Origin: Nitrospirota bacterium
Lineage (GTDB): Bacteria > Nitrospirota > Thermodesulfovibrionia > Thermodesulfovibrionales > UBA6898
NCBI GenBank assembly: GCA_029858145.1
Contig: JAOUFP010000213.1
Coordinates: forward strand, 1-5,653
Direction: 5' to 3'
DNA length: 5,653 nt
This document shows, in pieces, positions 1-5,054 of this stretch. Within the stretch, counting starts at the first letter, position 1; each line of letters opens with the position of its first letter. A program made the position numbers and the translations under genes. A model generated the notes under the pieces. The model saw only the letters and a list, made by a program, of their open reading frames with translations. It did no database searches and was not told the DNA's origin.

Positions 1-1
1 G

Positions 2-664
2 AAGATGCCGTTTCTCCGGCAGTTCAGCGCAAAGGTCATCGTCAATTTTTTCGGAGACACGATAGAAGAATATGTCGAAGCAGCAGAGAGGCTCAGTTCC
101 GTTGACGGCGTTCACGGCCTTGAGATGAATATATCCTGCCCGAACAAGCAGGCGGGATGGAGTATTTTCGGCACTGACCCCAGGGTGACGAATGAGGTTG
201 TCTCGGCAGTGAGAAAAAAGACCGGTCTTCCCCTTATCGTGAAGCTTTCCCCGAATGTTACTGATATAGCGATGATGGCGAAAGTCGCTGAAGATGCGGG
301 GGCGGATGCTGTCTCTGTGATAAATACCATAACCGGCATGGCGATAGATATTCAGACAAGAAGGCCCAAGCTGGCGAATGTCAGGGGCGGGTTGTCCGGT
401 CCTGCCATAAAACCGGTGGCGGTGAGAATGGTCTACGAGGTGAAACAGGCGGTGAAGATACCGATTATCGGTCTGGGCGGTATCATGAATGCTGACGACG
501 CGATTGAATTCATCATCGCAGGCGCAACGGCTGTCGCGGTCGGCACCGCAAACTTTATTAATCCTGTGGCTACGATGGAGATCCTGGACGGCATGATCGA
601 ATATATGAAAATTCATCAAATAGAGGATATCGGTTCTTTAACGGGAACTGTAGATGCTGCATAG
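2..664 (+). CDS. pyrD: Dihydroorotate dehydrogenase catalytic subunit (class 1B type), 5'-truncated by window edge
   Basis: The enzyme oxidises dihydroorotate to orotate in cytoplasmic pyrimidine synthesis, using FMN. In class 1B, electrons pass through a PyrK partner to NAD. Only the last ~220 residues are present. The reading frame is open to the window edge and family members are about 300 residues, so roughly 80-85 N-terminal residues lie upstream; the ATG at position 5 is internal. Counting from that Met, NISCPN (residues 42-47) holds the catalytic-base cysteine C45, which is typical of class 1 (class 2 uses Ser). IVKLSPNVTD follows at 78-87, then the NTITGMAID segment, GGLSGPAIKP (128-137), and the FMN-phosphate region GLGGI (156-160) with VGTANF (179-184). 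The 1B assignment rests on overall resemblance, because pyrK would be outside the window. The stop codon overlaps the next gene by 11 nt, suggesting co-transcription. Confidence 0.95.
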   Translation, partial: KMPFLRQFSAKVIVNFFGDTIEEYVEAAERLSSVDGVHGLEMNISCPNKQAGWSIFGTDPRVTNEVVSAVRKKTGLPLIVKLSPNVTDIAMMAKVAEDAGADAVSVINTITGMAIDIQTRRPKLANVRGGLSGPAIKPVAVRMVYEVKQAVKIPIIGLGGIMNADDAIEFIIAGATAVAVGTANFINPVATMEILDGMIEYMKIHQIEDIGSLTGTVDAA

Positions 665-1460
665 GCCGCTCATAACCATGACAACCGACTTCGGGTATGA
701 TGATCCCTTTGTCGGAGTTATGAAAGGCGTGATGTATTCCATAAATCCCCTGCTGAACATCGTTGACCTCACCCATAATATCAACCCCCAGGGCATACAG
801 GAAGCTGCTTTCACCATAGGCATGAACTACCGGTATTTTCCCGCGAAAGCGATCCACCTTGTCGTTGTCGATCCGGGAGTGGGGTCGGGAAGAAGACCCC
901 TCCTTGCAGTTTCCGGTGAGCATTATTTCATCGGGCCTGACAACGGAGTTTTTTCTTGTATCTTCGGGCAGGGGCCAAAGGACCTGACGGTCGTGCATAT
1001 CACTTCGGAGCATTTTTTCCTGAAAAAAGACAGCCCTACCTTCCAGGGGAGGGATGTCTTTTCGCCTTGTGCCGCGTGGCTTTCGACCGGACTGGAGATA
1101 GACGAATTTGGAGAAGTAATCGAAGACTACCATACCATTCATCTTCCGGTGACCGTGAGGCAGGATGACCGGAGCCTGAAAGGCGAAGTCATCCTCATGG
1201 ACAGGTTCGGGAATGCGATGACAAACATAAAAAAGACTGAGATAGAAGACCTGCGGGGCGTTCTCCCTGAAGGCAGATTGAAAATTTTCCTCAATGGCAG
1301 AGAAATTCCGCTCAGAAAGTATTATTCCCAGGACGATGACAGGTCGCTTTCCGCCCTGATAAACAGCTCAGGGTATCTGGAGCTCTTTGTGTACAGAGGA
1401 AGTGCCGCCCCGGAATACAATATCCGGCGCGGTGACGCCGTTGAGATTCTTCTCTCCTGA
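654..1460 (+). CDS. SAM hydroxide adenosyltransferase (DUF62 family), variant active site
   Basis: Characterised members of this family split S-adenosylmethionine with hydroxide into adenosine and methionine; fluorinase and chlorinase are relatives. The 268-residue length is normal. Signatures in order: TTDFGYDDPFVG (10-21), DLTHNI (38-43), VDPGVGSGRR (72-81), IGPDNGVF (93-100), TFQGRDVFSP (129-138) and the C-terminal-domain motif DRFGNAMTNI near residue 185. Family work describes a conserved Asp-Arg-His triad. D73 and R80 have the expected 7-residue spacing, but the third position, normally His in TFHGRD, is Gln131 (CAG at 1044-1046). I chose the ATG at 654 because it gives the usual short lead-in before LITMTTDFG. 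The ATG at 678 would remove the first β-strand. The ribosome site is weak, and the 11-nt overlap with pyrD suggests translational coupling. Actual activity (hydrolytic, altered or lost) cannot be read from sequence. Confidence 0.9.
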   Translation: MLHRPLITMTTDFGYDDPFVGVMKGVMYSINPLLNIVDLTHNINPQGIQEAAFTIGMNYRYFPAKAIHLVVVDPGVGSGRRPLLAVSGEHYFIGPDNGVFSCIFGQGPKDLTVVHITSEHFFLKKDSPTFQGRDVFSPCAAWLSTGLEIDEFGEVIEDYHTIHLPVTVRQDDRSLKGEVILMDRFGNAMTNIKKTEIEDLRGVLPEGRLKIFLNGREIPLRKYYSQDDDRSLSALINSSGYLELFVYRGSAAPEYNIRRGDAVEILLS

Positions 1461-1534
1461 AGGGGAAAAAAAGGCCTCCGTTTCTATTAGAACCTGCCTC
1501 AAAATCAAAAGTTATTGTCGTTCGCCTTTTTTTT

Positions 1535-1602
1535 GTCATCCCTTGCAGACGGGAATCCAGTGTTTTCAAGGCGTTCCGGATACCCGCCTTCGCGGGTATG
1601 AC
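1535..1602. repeat. REP-like palindromic dispersed repeat
   Basis: The element begins GTCAT (1535-1539) and ends with its complement ATGAC (1598-1602). The right half has a perfect 8-bp hairpin (1580-1587 with 1592-1599, loop CTTC). The inner arms also pair in 8 of 10 positions (1551-1560 with 1576-1585), so nearly the whole unit can fold into one long hairpin. The form GTCAT-CCC...GGGAATCCAG...GGATACCCGCC-TTCG-CGGGTATGAC resembles the widespread short 'GTCATTCCCGC' intergenic repeats of Proteobacteria and other phyla. The left half is more degraded than the right. It follows a run of eight T and is not followed by one, so it is not a terminator for the upstream gene. Confidence 0.65.
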
Positions 1603-1660
1603 AGCCTTTTCAGAAACAACCGATTTTGAGATATGTTCTAAACAAAACACCTCCTTGTCA

Positions 1661-1701
1661 GTCCTGTATCAGGCAAATGCCTGTCTATCGGGCGTGAGGA
1701 C
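1661..1701. repeat. Small nested inverted repeat
   Basis: A perfect 6-bp inverted repeat, CAGGCA (1670-1675) and TGCCTG (1678-1683), has only two bases between its arms. It is flanked by outer complementary arms GTCCT (1661-1665) and AGGAC (1697-1701). The two-base spacer makes the inner part better suited to a protein-binding palindrome than to an RNA hairpin. It lies about 90 nt upstream of the iscR-like promoter. Function unknown. Confidence 0.3.
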
Positions 1702-1769
1702 CGCATTTTTCAGGTTTAAAGAAAGCCACTGTCATACCTTTTAAAAAATACATAGAAAAGTTCCGGCAA

Positions 1770-1794
1770 ATACTTGACAGGATTAGTAGACTAT
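1770..1794 (+). promoter_or_regulatory. Candidate IscR type 1 operator upstream of iscR-like gene
   Basis: The 25-bp stretch has left half ATACTTGAC and right half AGTAGACTAT. Compared by hand with the E. coli type 1 (Fe-S-IscR) consensus as I remember it (left ATASYYGAC, right AGTCRRSTAT, six-base centre TRwwwY), 22 of 25 positions agree; the mismatches are at motif positions 10, 12 and 19. It overlaps the predicted -35 box and lies 14 nt before the start codon, so bound regulator would block transcription. This fits autorepression by the Fe-S form of the regulator encoded immediately downstream. The match rests on a recalled consensus, and no genome-wide scan was possible. Confidence 0.6.
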
Positions 1795-1800
1795 TTTAAT
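1774..1800 (+). promoter_or_regulatory. Predicted sigma-70 promoter of the isc-like operon
   Basis: A perfect -35 box TTGACA (1774-1779) is followed after 15 bp by TTTAAT (1795-1800), a 5-of-6 match to the -10 consensus. An alternative -10, TAATTT (1797-1802), gives 17-bp spacing but only a 3-of-6 match. The short 15-bp spacer would make this a suboptimal promoter. Transcription would begin near 1806-1809, essentially at the start codon (1808). The candidate IscR site overlaps the -35 box and spacer. Confidence 0.55.
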
Positions 1801-1807
1801 TTATATC

Positions 1808-2284
1808 ATGCTTAAGTTATCGACGAAAGGTCAGTATGGCGTGAGGGCGATGTTCGAAATCGCCAGGGGGTATAATCTCGGGCCCATTACGATCAAGCAG
1901 ATTTCTGAAAATCAGGATGTCTCGGTCTCATACCTTGAGCAGATACTGAATCAGCTGAGGAAGGCCGGCATCATCAAGAGCGTAAAGGGCCCCGGCGGCG
2001 GCTATGTGCTGGCAAGGTCACCCGAGGAAATCAGTATCGGCGCTATCCTGAGGGAACTCGAAGGGCCTGTGGCGATCACTTCATGCCTTGATCCGAAGGA
2101 GGGCTGCATGAGGGTCGAGGGCTGCGTGACGCACCTCCTCTGGAAATCCCTCGGGGAGAAAATAGAGACATTCCTCGACAACATGACACTCGATGACCTT
2201 TTGAAAGGAAGCGGATTTGTGGAGATAACCCGGGCGGGCAGAAGAAATAAAAAGGGAAATGACAAGGCGGTTGCAGCAGGATGA
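1808..2284 (+). CDS. iscR: Rrf2-family Fe-S-sensing transcription regulator, IscR-like
   Basis: This cytoplasmic DNA-binding protein of 158 residues probably controls the Fe-S assembly genes behind it. The N-terminal winged helix shows the Rrf2 hallmarks: LSTKGQYGVRAMFEIA (4-19), a recognition-helix region VSVSYLEQILNQLRKAGIIKSVKGPGGGY (38-66), and the wing continuing to LAR. Cluster ligands are present at C93, C100 and C106, with H109 after the last Cys. E. coli IscR uses C92, C98, C104 and H107, so the first gap is one residue longer here, and this protein should bind a [2Fe-2S] cluster. I chose the ATG at 1808 because MLKLSTKGQYGVRA is the canonical N-terminus. It has no Shine-Dalgarno sequence and sits at the predicted transcription start. 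The TGA overlaps the next ATG (ATGA), indicating coupling. IscR is the best name, but other Cys-containing Rrf2 regulators are possible. Confidence 0.85.
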   Translation: MLKLSTKGQYGVRAMFEIARGYNLGPITIKQISENQDVSVSYLEQILNQLRKAGIIKSVKGPGGGYVLARSPEEISIGAILRELEGPVAITSCLDPKEGCMRVEGCVTHLLWKSLGEKIETFLDNMTLDDLLKGSGFVEITRAGRRNKKGNDKAVAAG

Positions 2285-2532
2285 AATTTGTAGAGAATGT
2301 AAAGCCGGATGTAACGACGGATATTGTTTATATGATGTGTCCCATGCACCTTCTGAAGCTCGAGGAGCAGATGAAGGAACTGGAGCAGGGGCAGATACTC
2401 GAAATAATGACTGACTATGACGGGGCGCTTGAAGATATTCCCGCCTGGTGCGACAAGACCGGAAATGAATTTCTCGGGATGGAGGATTCCGGCGATTTTT
2501 TCAAGTTTTATATTAAGAAGCTGACGAGGTGA
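2281..2532 (+). CDS. TusA/SirA-like sulfur carrier protein (CPMH variant)
   Basis: This 83-residue cytoplasmic protein resembles the TusA/SirA/YedF family, whose members carry a persulfide on the first Cys of a CPxP motif and pass sulfur between enzymes. The core reads YMMCPMHLLKLEEQMKELEQGQILEIMTD: C20-P21 is intact, but the second Pro is His23. The β-α-β-α-β pattern continues through LEDIPAWCDKTGNEFLG, whose Cys57 lies where many SirA/YedF proteins have a second Cys, and ends in FFKFYIKK. Length is normal for the family. The ATG overlaps the upstream TGA by 4 nt, and the IscS-like start lies 2 nt after its stop. The position between an iscR-like and an iscS-like gene suggests that it feeds sulfur to, or takes it from, that system. 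Family call is good; the specific role is inference. Confidence 0.75.
   Translation: MKFVENVKPDVTTDIVYMMCPMHLLKLEEQMKELEQGQILEIMTDYDGALEDIPAWCDKTGNEFLGMEDSGDFFKFYIKKLTR
2526..2529 (+). promoter_or_regulatory. Ribosome binding site deciding the iscS-like start
   Basis: GAGG (within GACGAGG, 2523-2529) lies 5 nt before the ATG at 2535. An in-frame GTG at 2529 would overlap this site and leave no Shine-Dalgarno of its own, so ATG 2535 is preferred. It gives the family-like N-terminus MRKCYFDHVAT. Confidence 0.65.
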
Positions 2533-2534
2533 TT

Positions 2535-3734
2535 ATGAGAAAGTGTTATTTTGATCATGTGGCGACGAACCCCCTGCATCCTGATGTGCTCGAAGCGATG
2601 ATGCCATATTTTAAAGAAGAATTCGGCAACCCCCTGAGTGTTTACGAATACGGCATGAATGCCAAGAAGGCCATTGAAGGCGCGAGGGAAAAAGTTGCCG
2701 GGCTTGTCAACGCGAAACCCGCGGAGATCATCTTTACCTCGAGCGGCGCTGAAGCGAATAATTTTGCACTGCGGGGCATCGCCCTCGCCAGGCAGAATGA
2801 GGGCAGGCATGTTCTGGTTTCGCGGATGGAGCACCATTCGATCCTGAACTCTGCCAGGTTTCTCGAAAAGAGCGGCTTTGCCGTTACCTATCTCCCCGTT
2901 GACAAAAAGGGTTTTGTTGACCCTGATACCGTCAAAAAGGCGATAACGAAAGAGACCGTACTGATATCCGTGATACATGCCAGCAGCGAGGTGGGCACCA
3001 TAGAACCCATCAAGGAAATAGTGAAGGTCGCCAAGGAGAACAATATCCTGGTCCATACCGATGCCGTTGCCACCACCGGCAATATTCCGGTTGATGTCAG
3101 GGACCTGGGCGTGGATCTCCTCAGTATGGCCGCGCATCAGTTCTACGGCCCCAAAGGGGCGGGTGCCCTTTTTGTCAAGCAGGGCACGAGGATAGTCCCC
3201 CTTATTTATGGAGGCATACAGGAGACAGGCAGGCGTGCCGGGACAGAAAACGTCCCTGCCATTGCCGGCATGGGCAAGGCGGCGGAACTCGCCCAAAAAG
3301 AGCTGCAGGCCAGAATGGATTATCTGCGGCCCCTGCGGGACCGCGTGATCGACACCATGGCGAACGTGAAGAACGTGGTTTTAACCGGCGACCGTGAGAA
3401 CAGGCTGCCGGGGCATGCGAGCTTTTGTGTGGAATATATAGAAGGCGAGGCGATGCTGCTTCTTCTCGCCGCGAAGGGTATTTTCTCTGCCAGCGGTTCT
3501 GCCTGTTCATCGAAGGCCCTTAAGGCCTCACCCGTGCTGCTTTCCATGGGCGTCCCTGCCGGCCTTGCGCAGGGGTCGATTGTTTTCAGTCTCGGCAGGG
3601 GAAACACACCAGAGGACGTCGATTATCTGCTCGGGGAGTTCCCGGCAGTGATTAAAAGACTAAGAGATATTTCCCCGTTTTCAGAAGGATGGGGCGATAA
3701 GGAGGAAGGTGGAGAATGTACAGTGAAAAAGTAA
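2535..3734 (+). CDS. IscS/NifS-like protein lacking the PLP lysine and other active-site residues
   Basis: The 399-residue protein spans a full class V aminotransferase/NifS fold with an intact frame. Retained features: PYFKEEFGNPLSVYEYG (24-40), His100 (PLP-stacking), Asp176 (pyridine N), His201, YGPKGAGAL (204-212), GRRAGTENVPAIAGMGKA (232-249), and mobile-loop Cys324 in SASGSACSSKALK, the position that carries persulfide in IscS. Replaced positions (E. coli IscS numbering from memory): Lys206 to Gln202 (CAG, 3138-3140), Thr76 to Ala72, Asn155 to Ser151, Gln183 to Ala179, Ser203 to Ala199, and the substrate-carboxylate Arg before FSLG to Val350. Ordinary cysteine desulfurase activity is therefore unlikely. 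A. fulgidus IscS, with Asp for this Lys, is a recalled precedent that still partners IscU. The 19-nt overlap with iscU and close spacing to the tusA-like gene support joint function. I infer a scaffold partner or cluster-ligand donor; unusual PLP chemistry is an alternative. Databases would probably label it cysteine desulfurase. Confidence 0.9.
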   Translation: MRKCYFDHVATNPLHPDVLEAMMPYFKEEFGNPLSVYEYGMNAKKAIEGAREKVAGLVNAKPAEIIFTSSGAEANNFALRGIALARQNEGRHVLVSRMEHHSILNSARFLEKSGFAVTYLPVDKKGFVDPDTVKKAITKETVLISVIHASSEVGTIEPIKEIVKVAKENNILVHTDAVATTGNIPVDVRDLGVDLLSMAAHQFYGPKGAGALFVKQGTRIVPLIYGGIQETGRRAGTENVPAIAGMGKAAELAQKELQARMDYLRPLRDRVIDTMANVKNVVLTGDRENRLPGHASFCVEYIEGEAMLLLLAAKGIFSASGSACSSKALKASPVLLSMGVPAGLAQGSIVFSLGRGNTPEDVDYLLGEFPAVIKRLRDISPFSEGWGDKEEGGECTVKK

Positions 3735-4087
3735 TGGACCATTTTACCAATCCGAGAAACGTCGGGGACATGGAAGATGCCGACGGAGTCGGCATTGAGG
3801 GGAACCCGACCTGCGGCGATACCATGAAGATCTACATCAAGGTCAAGGACAACCGTATTGTCGACGCGAAGTTCAAGACCTTTGGGTGCGGGTCCGCGAT
3901 TGCCGTGAGCAGCATGGTCACCGAAATGGTGAAGGGCAAGACGCTGGAGGAAGCGATGGCAATATCCAAGGAAACGGTTGCGGACGCTCTGGGAGGGCTG
4001 CCTCCGCAGAAGATGCACTGTTCGAATCTCGGGGCCGATGCGTTGCGAAAGGCGATTGACGACTACAGGGGCAGGCAGAAGACATAG
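3716..4087 (+). CDS. iscU: IscU-type Fe-S cluster assembly scaffold
   Basis: IscU builds a [2Fe-2S] cluster from iron and sulfur in the cytoplasm and passes it to target proteins. All key residues are present in this 123-residue protein: Cys33 and Asp35 in GNPTCGDTMK, Cys58 in KTFGCGSAIA, and His101-Cys102 in LPPQKMHCSNL. They correspond to E. coli C37, D39, C63, H105 and C106. LPPQK (95-99) matches the HscA chaperone-binding LPPVK motif except for Gln, although no hscA/hscB follows here. The N-terminus MYSEKVMDHFTNPRNVG is canonical and fixes the ATG. A strong Shine-Dalgarno, AAGGAGG (3699-3705), lies 10 nt upstream inside the iscS-like gene. The genes overlap by 19 nt. It contrasts with its upstream partner: the scaffold looks fully functional while the IscS-like protein does not. 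Confidence 0.95.
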   Translation: MYSEKVMDHFTNPRNVGDMEDADGVGIEGNPTCGDTMKIYIKVKDNRIVDAKFKTFGCGSAIAVSSMVTEMVKGKTLEEAMAISKETVADALGGLPPQKMHCSNLGADALRKAIDDYRGRQKT

Positions 4088-4242
4088 ATTTTGCTGAATG
4101 GCTCACGGGCCGTCAAAGGGCGAAGCAGCAATTCGCGCCGGCGTTTTGAAATAAGCGCTGAACGGGAAGATACGTCGCGGGAAACGGATGGAACTCCTGA
4201 CAAACCATCCCTAAGGAACCGTAAAATAAGGCATTCCTTTCC

Positions 4243-4271
4243 TTTACAAAAAAAAATTGAACTGGTAGTAT
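4243..4271 (+). promoter_or_regulatory. Predicted promoter for tRNA-Ser and downstream genes
   Basis: TTTACA (4243-4248, 5 of 6 to -35) is followed after 17 bp by TAGTAT (4266-4271, 4 of 6 to -10). TATATT at 4269-4274 is an alternative -10. Transcription would start near 4278, a few bases before the tRNA. The A-rich spacer (4248-4256) fits a promoter. The 155 nt between iscU and this site contain no gene or clear terminator that I can see. Confidence 0.5.
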
Positions 4272-4282
4272 ATTTCTTTCCG

Positions 4283-4375
4283 GGAGAGGTGGCCGAGTCG
4301 GCTGAAGGCAACCGCCTGCTAAGCGGTTGTGGGGGTAAAACTCCACCCAGGGTTCGAATCCCTGCCTCTCCGCCA
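4283..4375 (+). tRNA. tRNA-Ser (anticodon GCU)
   Basis: This is a 93-nt class II tRNA. The acceptor arm GGAGAGG (4283-4289) pairs with CCTCTCC (4365-4371); discriminator G follows and CCA is encoded (4373-4375). The anticodon stem ACCGC/GCGGT (4311-4315, 4323-4327) encloses the loop CTGCTAA, giving anticodon GCT (4318-4320), which reads AGC/AGU serine codons. The long variable arm (about 4328-4347, GTGGGG...CTCCAC) is typical of tRNA-Ser. The T arm is CAGGG-TTCGAAT-CCCTG. Confidence 0.97.
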
Positions 4376-4407
4376 TATTACAGATACCGTGTATCGAGGA
4401 GGATTTT

Positions 4408-4944
4408 ATGAAGAAACAGGTTTTGGCTGTTGTGTGCGGTCTTTCACTTTTATTGGCAGCAGGCGCATGTAAAAAGAAAGAAGAACAACCACCGGTACCT
4501 CAGACGGGCATGCCTGGACAGCAGCAGGGGGTTCCGCCTGGCCATGATGTGATGATACCGAAGGGGCAGACGACGGTAGTTGTTCCCGACGCGGTAAAAG
4601 GCAAATGGAAAGCGGTTGTTCTTGTTGTCACGGACAAGAAGACCAATAAGCAGAATGAATATACCGTAAATCTCAACAGTGATTTAAATGTGCCGGGTTC
4701 CAACTTAAGTATCCATGTGGGAGAGTTCCTGCCGGACTTCAAGATGAACGGGCTGCAGATCACCTCGTCATCAAACGATCCGAATAACCCTGCCGTTGCG
4801 GTCAACGTTACGGAGAACGGCAAGCAGATCTTCCCGGCGGAAGGGAAGAAGTGGGGATGGCTCTACACCAAGTTCCCGACCATGCATCCTTTTGAGCATC
4901 CCGGCTACGGCATAGCCCTGAAGACCGGAGTGAAAAAGGGATAA
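4408..4944 (+). CDS. DUF2155-family lipoprotein, function unknown
   Basis: This is a 178-residue predicted lipoprotein. The N-terminus has MKKQ, a hydrophobic stretch (VLAVVCGLSLLLAAGA) and a lipobox-like AAGAC, with Cys21 as the likely lipidated residue; the -3 position is Ala where Leu is usual, so the match is imperfect. A charged KKKEEQ and a Pro/Gln/Gly-rich linker to about residue 50 follow, then a β-rich domain (VVVPDAVKGKWKAVVL..., EYTVNL, VGEFLPDFKMNGLQI). The C-terminal GWLYTKFPTMHPFEHPGY resembles the DUF2155 signature GW-(7 residues)-EHPxY as I recall it. No enzyme motif is visible; an envelope-associated, binding or structural role is possible. A strong GAGGAGG (4396-4402) lies 5 nt before the ATG. 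The gene sits between two tRNAs with gaps of 32 and 18 nt. Confidence 0.8.
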   Translation: MKKQVLAVVCGLSLLLAAGACKKKEEQPPVPQTGMPGQQQGVPPGHDVMIPKGQTTVVVPDAVKGKWKAVVLVVTDKKTNKQNEYTVNLNSDLNVPGSNLSIHVGEFLPDFKMNGLQITSSSNDPNNPAVAVNVTENGKQIFPAEGKKWGWLYTKFPTMHPFEHPGYGIALKTGVKKG

Positions 4945-4962
4945 AAAAACCGACTGAGGAAT

Positions 4963-5039
4963 GCGCCCTTAGCTCAGCTGGATAGAGCGTCAGACTACGA
5001 ATCTGCAGGCCGGGGGTTCGAATCCCTCAGGGCGCGCCA
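4963..5039 (+). tRNA. tRNA-Arg (anticodon ACG)
   Basis: This is a 77-nt tRNA. The acceptor GCGCCCT (4963-4969) pairs with AGGGCGC (5029-5035); discriminator G follows and CCA is encoded (5037-5039). The anticodon loop CTACGAA carries ACG (4997-4999), which reads CGN arginine codons after A34 is deaminated to inosine. The anticodon stem has one mismatch at its outer end (T4990 with C5006) and otherwise pairs. The T arm GGGGG-TTCGAAT-CCCTC contains one G-U pair. The gene ends 15 nt before tadA, whose product makes that inosine. Confidence 0.97.
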
Positions 5040-5054
5040 TTTTCATAAGCGGCA

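Larger units (their letters stand above)
1461..1807. other. 347-nt intergenic region
   Basis: No convincing coding sequence lies here. Contents in order: an A-rich/T-rich inverted repeat (1466-1475 with 1524-1533, ten base pairs, 48-nt loop), a REP-like palindrome (1535-1602), a small perfect inverted repeat (1670-1683), and the promoter/operator of the IscR-like gene (1770-1800). The pyrD-SAM hydrolase transcript should end in this stretch, but I see no compact GC hairpin followed by a T run. Confidence 0.8.

Noticed and set aside
654..1460. Fluorinase or chlorinase identity
   Set aside because: The gene belongs to the same superfamily, but the halide-enzyme Tyr is absent, the length is that of ordinary DUF62 proteins, and the context is pyrimidine synthesis, not natural-product genes.
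1466..1533. Rho-independent terminator formed by the A-rich (1466-1475) and T-rich (1524-1533) arms
   Set aside because: The 10-bp stem has only three G-C pairs and a 48-nt loop, too weak for a standard terminator.
1312..1650. Open frames on both strands across the end of the SAM hydrolase gene and the repeat (1312-1650 minus, 1387-1629 plus)
   Set aside because: They translate the REP-like repeat, giving the familiar VIPAKAGI-type peptide that such repeats produce in spurious open frames.
2508..3296. A 262-codon open frame on the minus strand opposite the iscS-like gene
   Set aside because: Its product shows no recognisable domain, and it is fully antisense to a gene with clear family homology, so it is a coding shadow of that gene's codon bias.
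2535..3734. Pseudogene call for the iscS-like gene because of the missing lysine
   Set aside because: The frame is intact over 399 codons, the loop Cys and many surface motifs are conserved, and translation overlaps with iscU. The changes cluster in cofactor contacts, as in the A. fulgidus protein.
4213..4250. Terminator-like AAGGAA...TTCCTT hairpin after iscU
   Set aside because: Six weak base pairs, a 15-nt loop and no T run directly after it. It more likely belongs to the upstream part of the tRNA-Ser promoter region.
4091..4411. A 106-codon open frame on the + strand (with a minus-strand counterpart at 4113-4376)
   Set aside because: It runs straight through the tRNA-Ser gene, has no good ribosome binding site and no recognisable domain.
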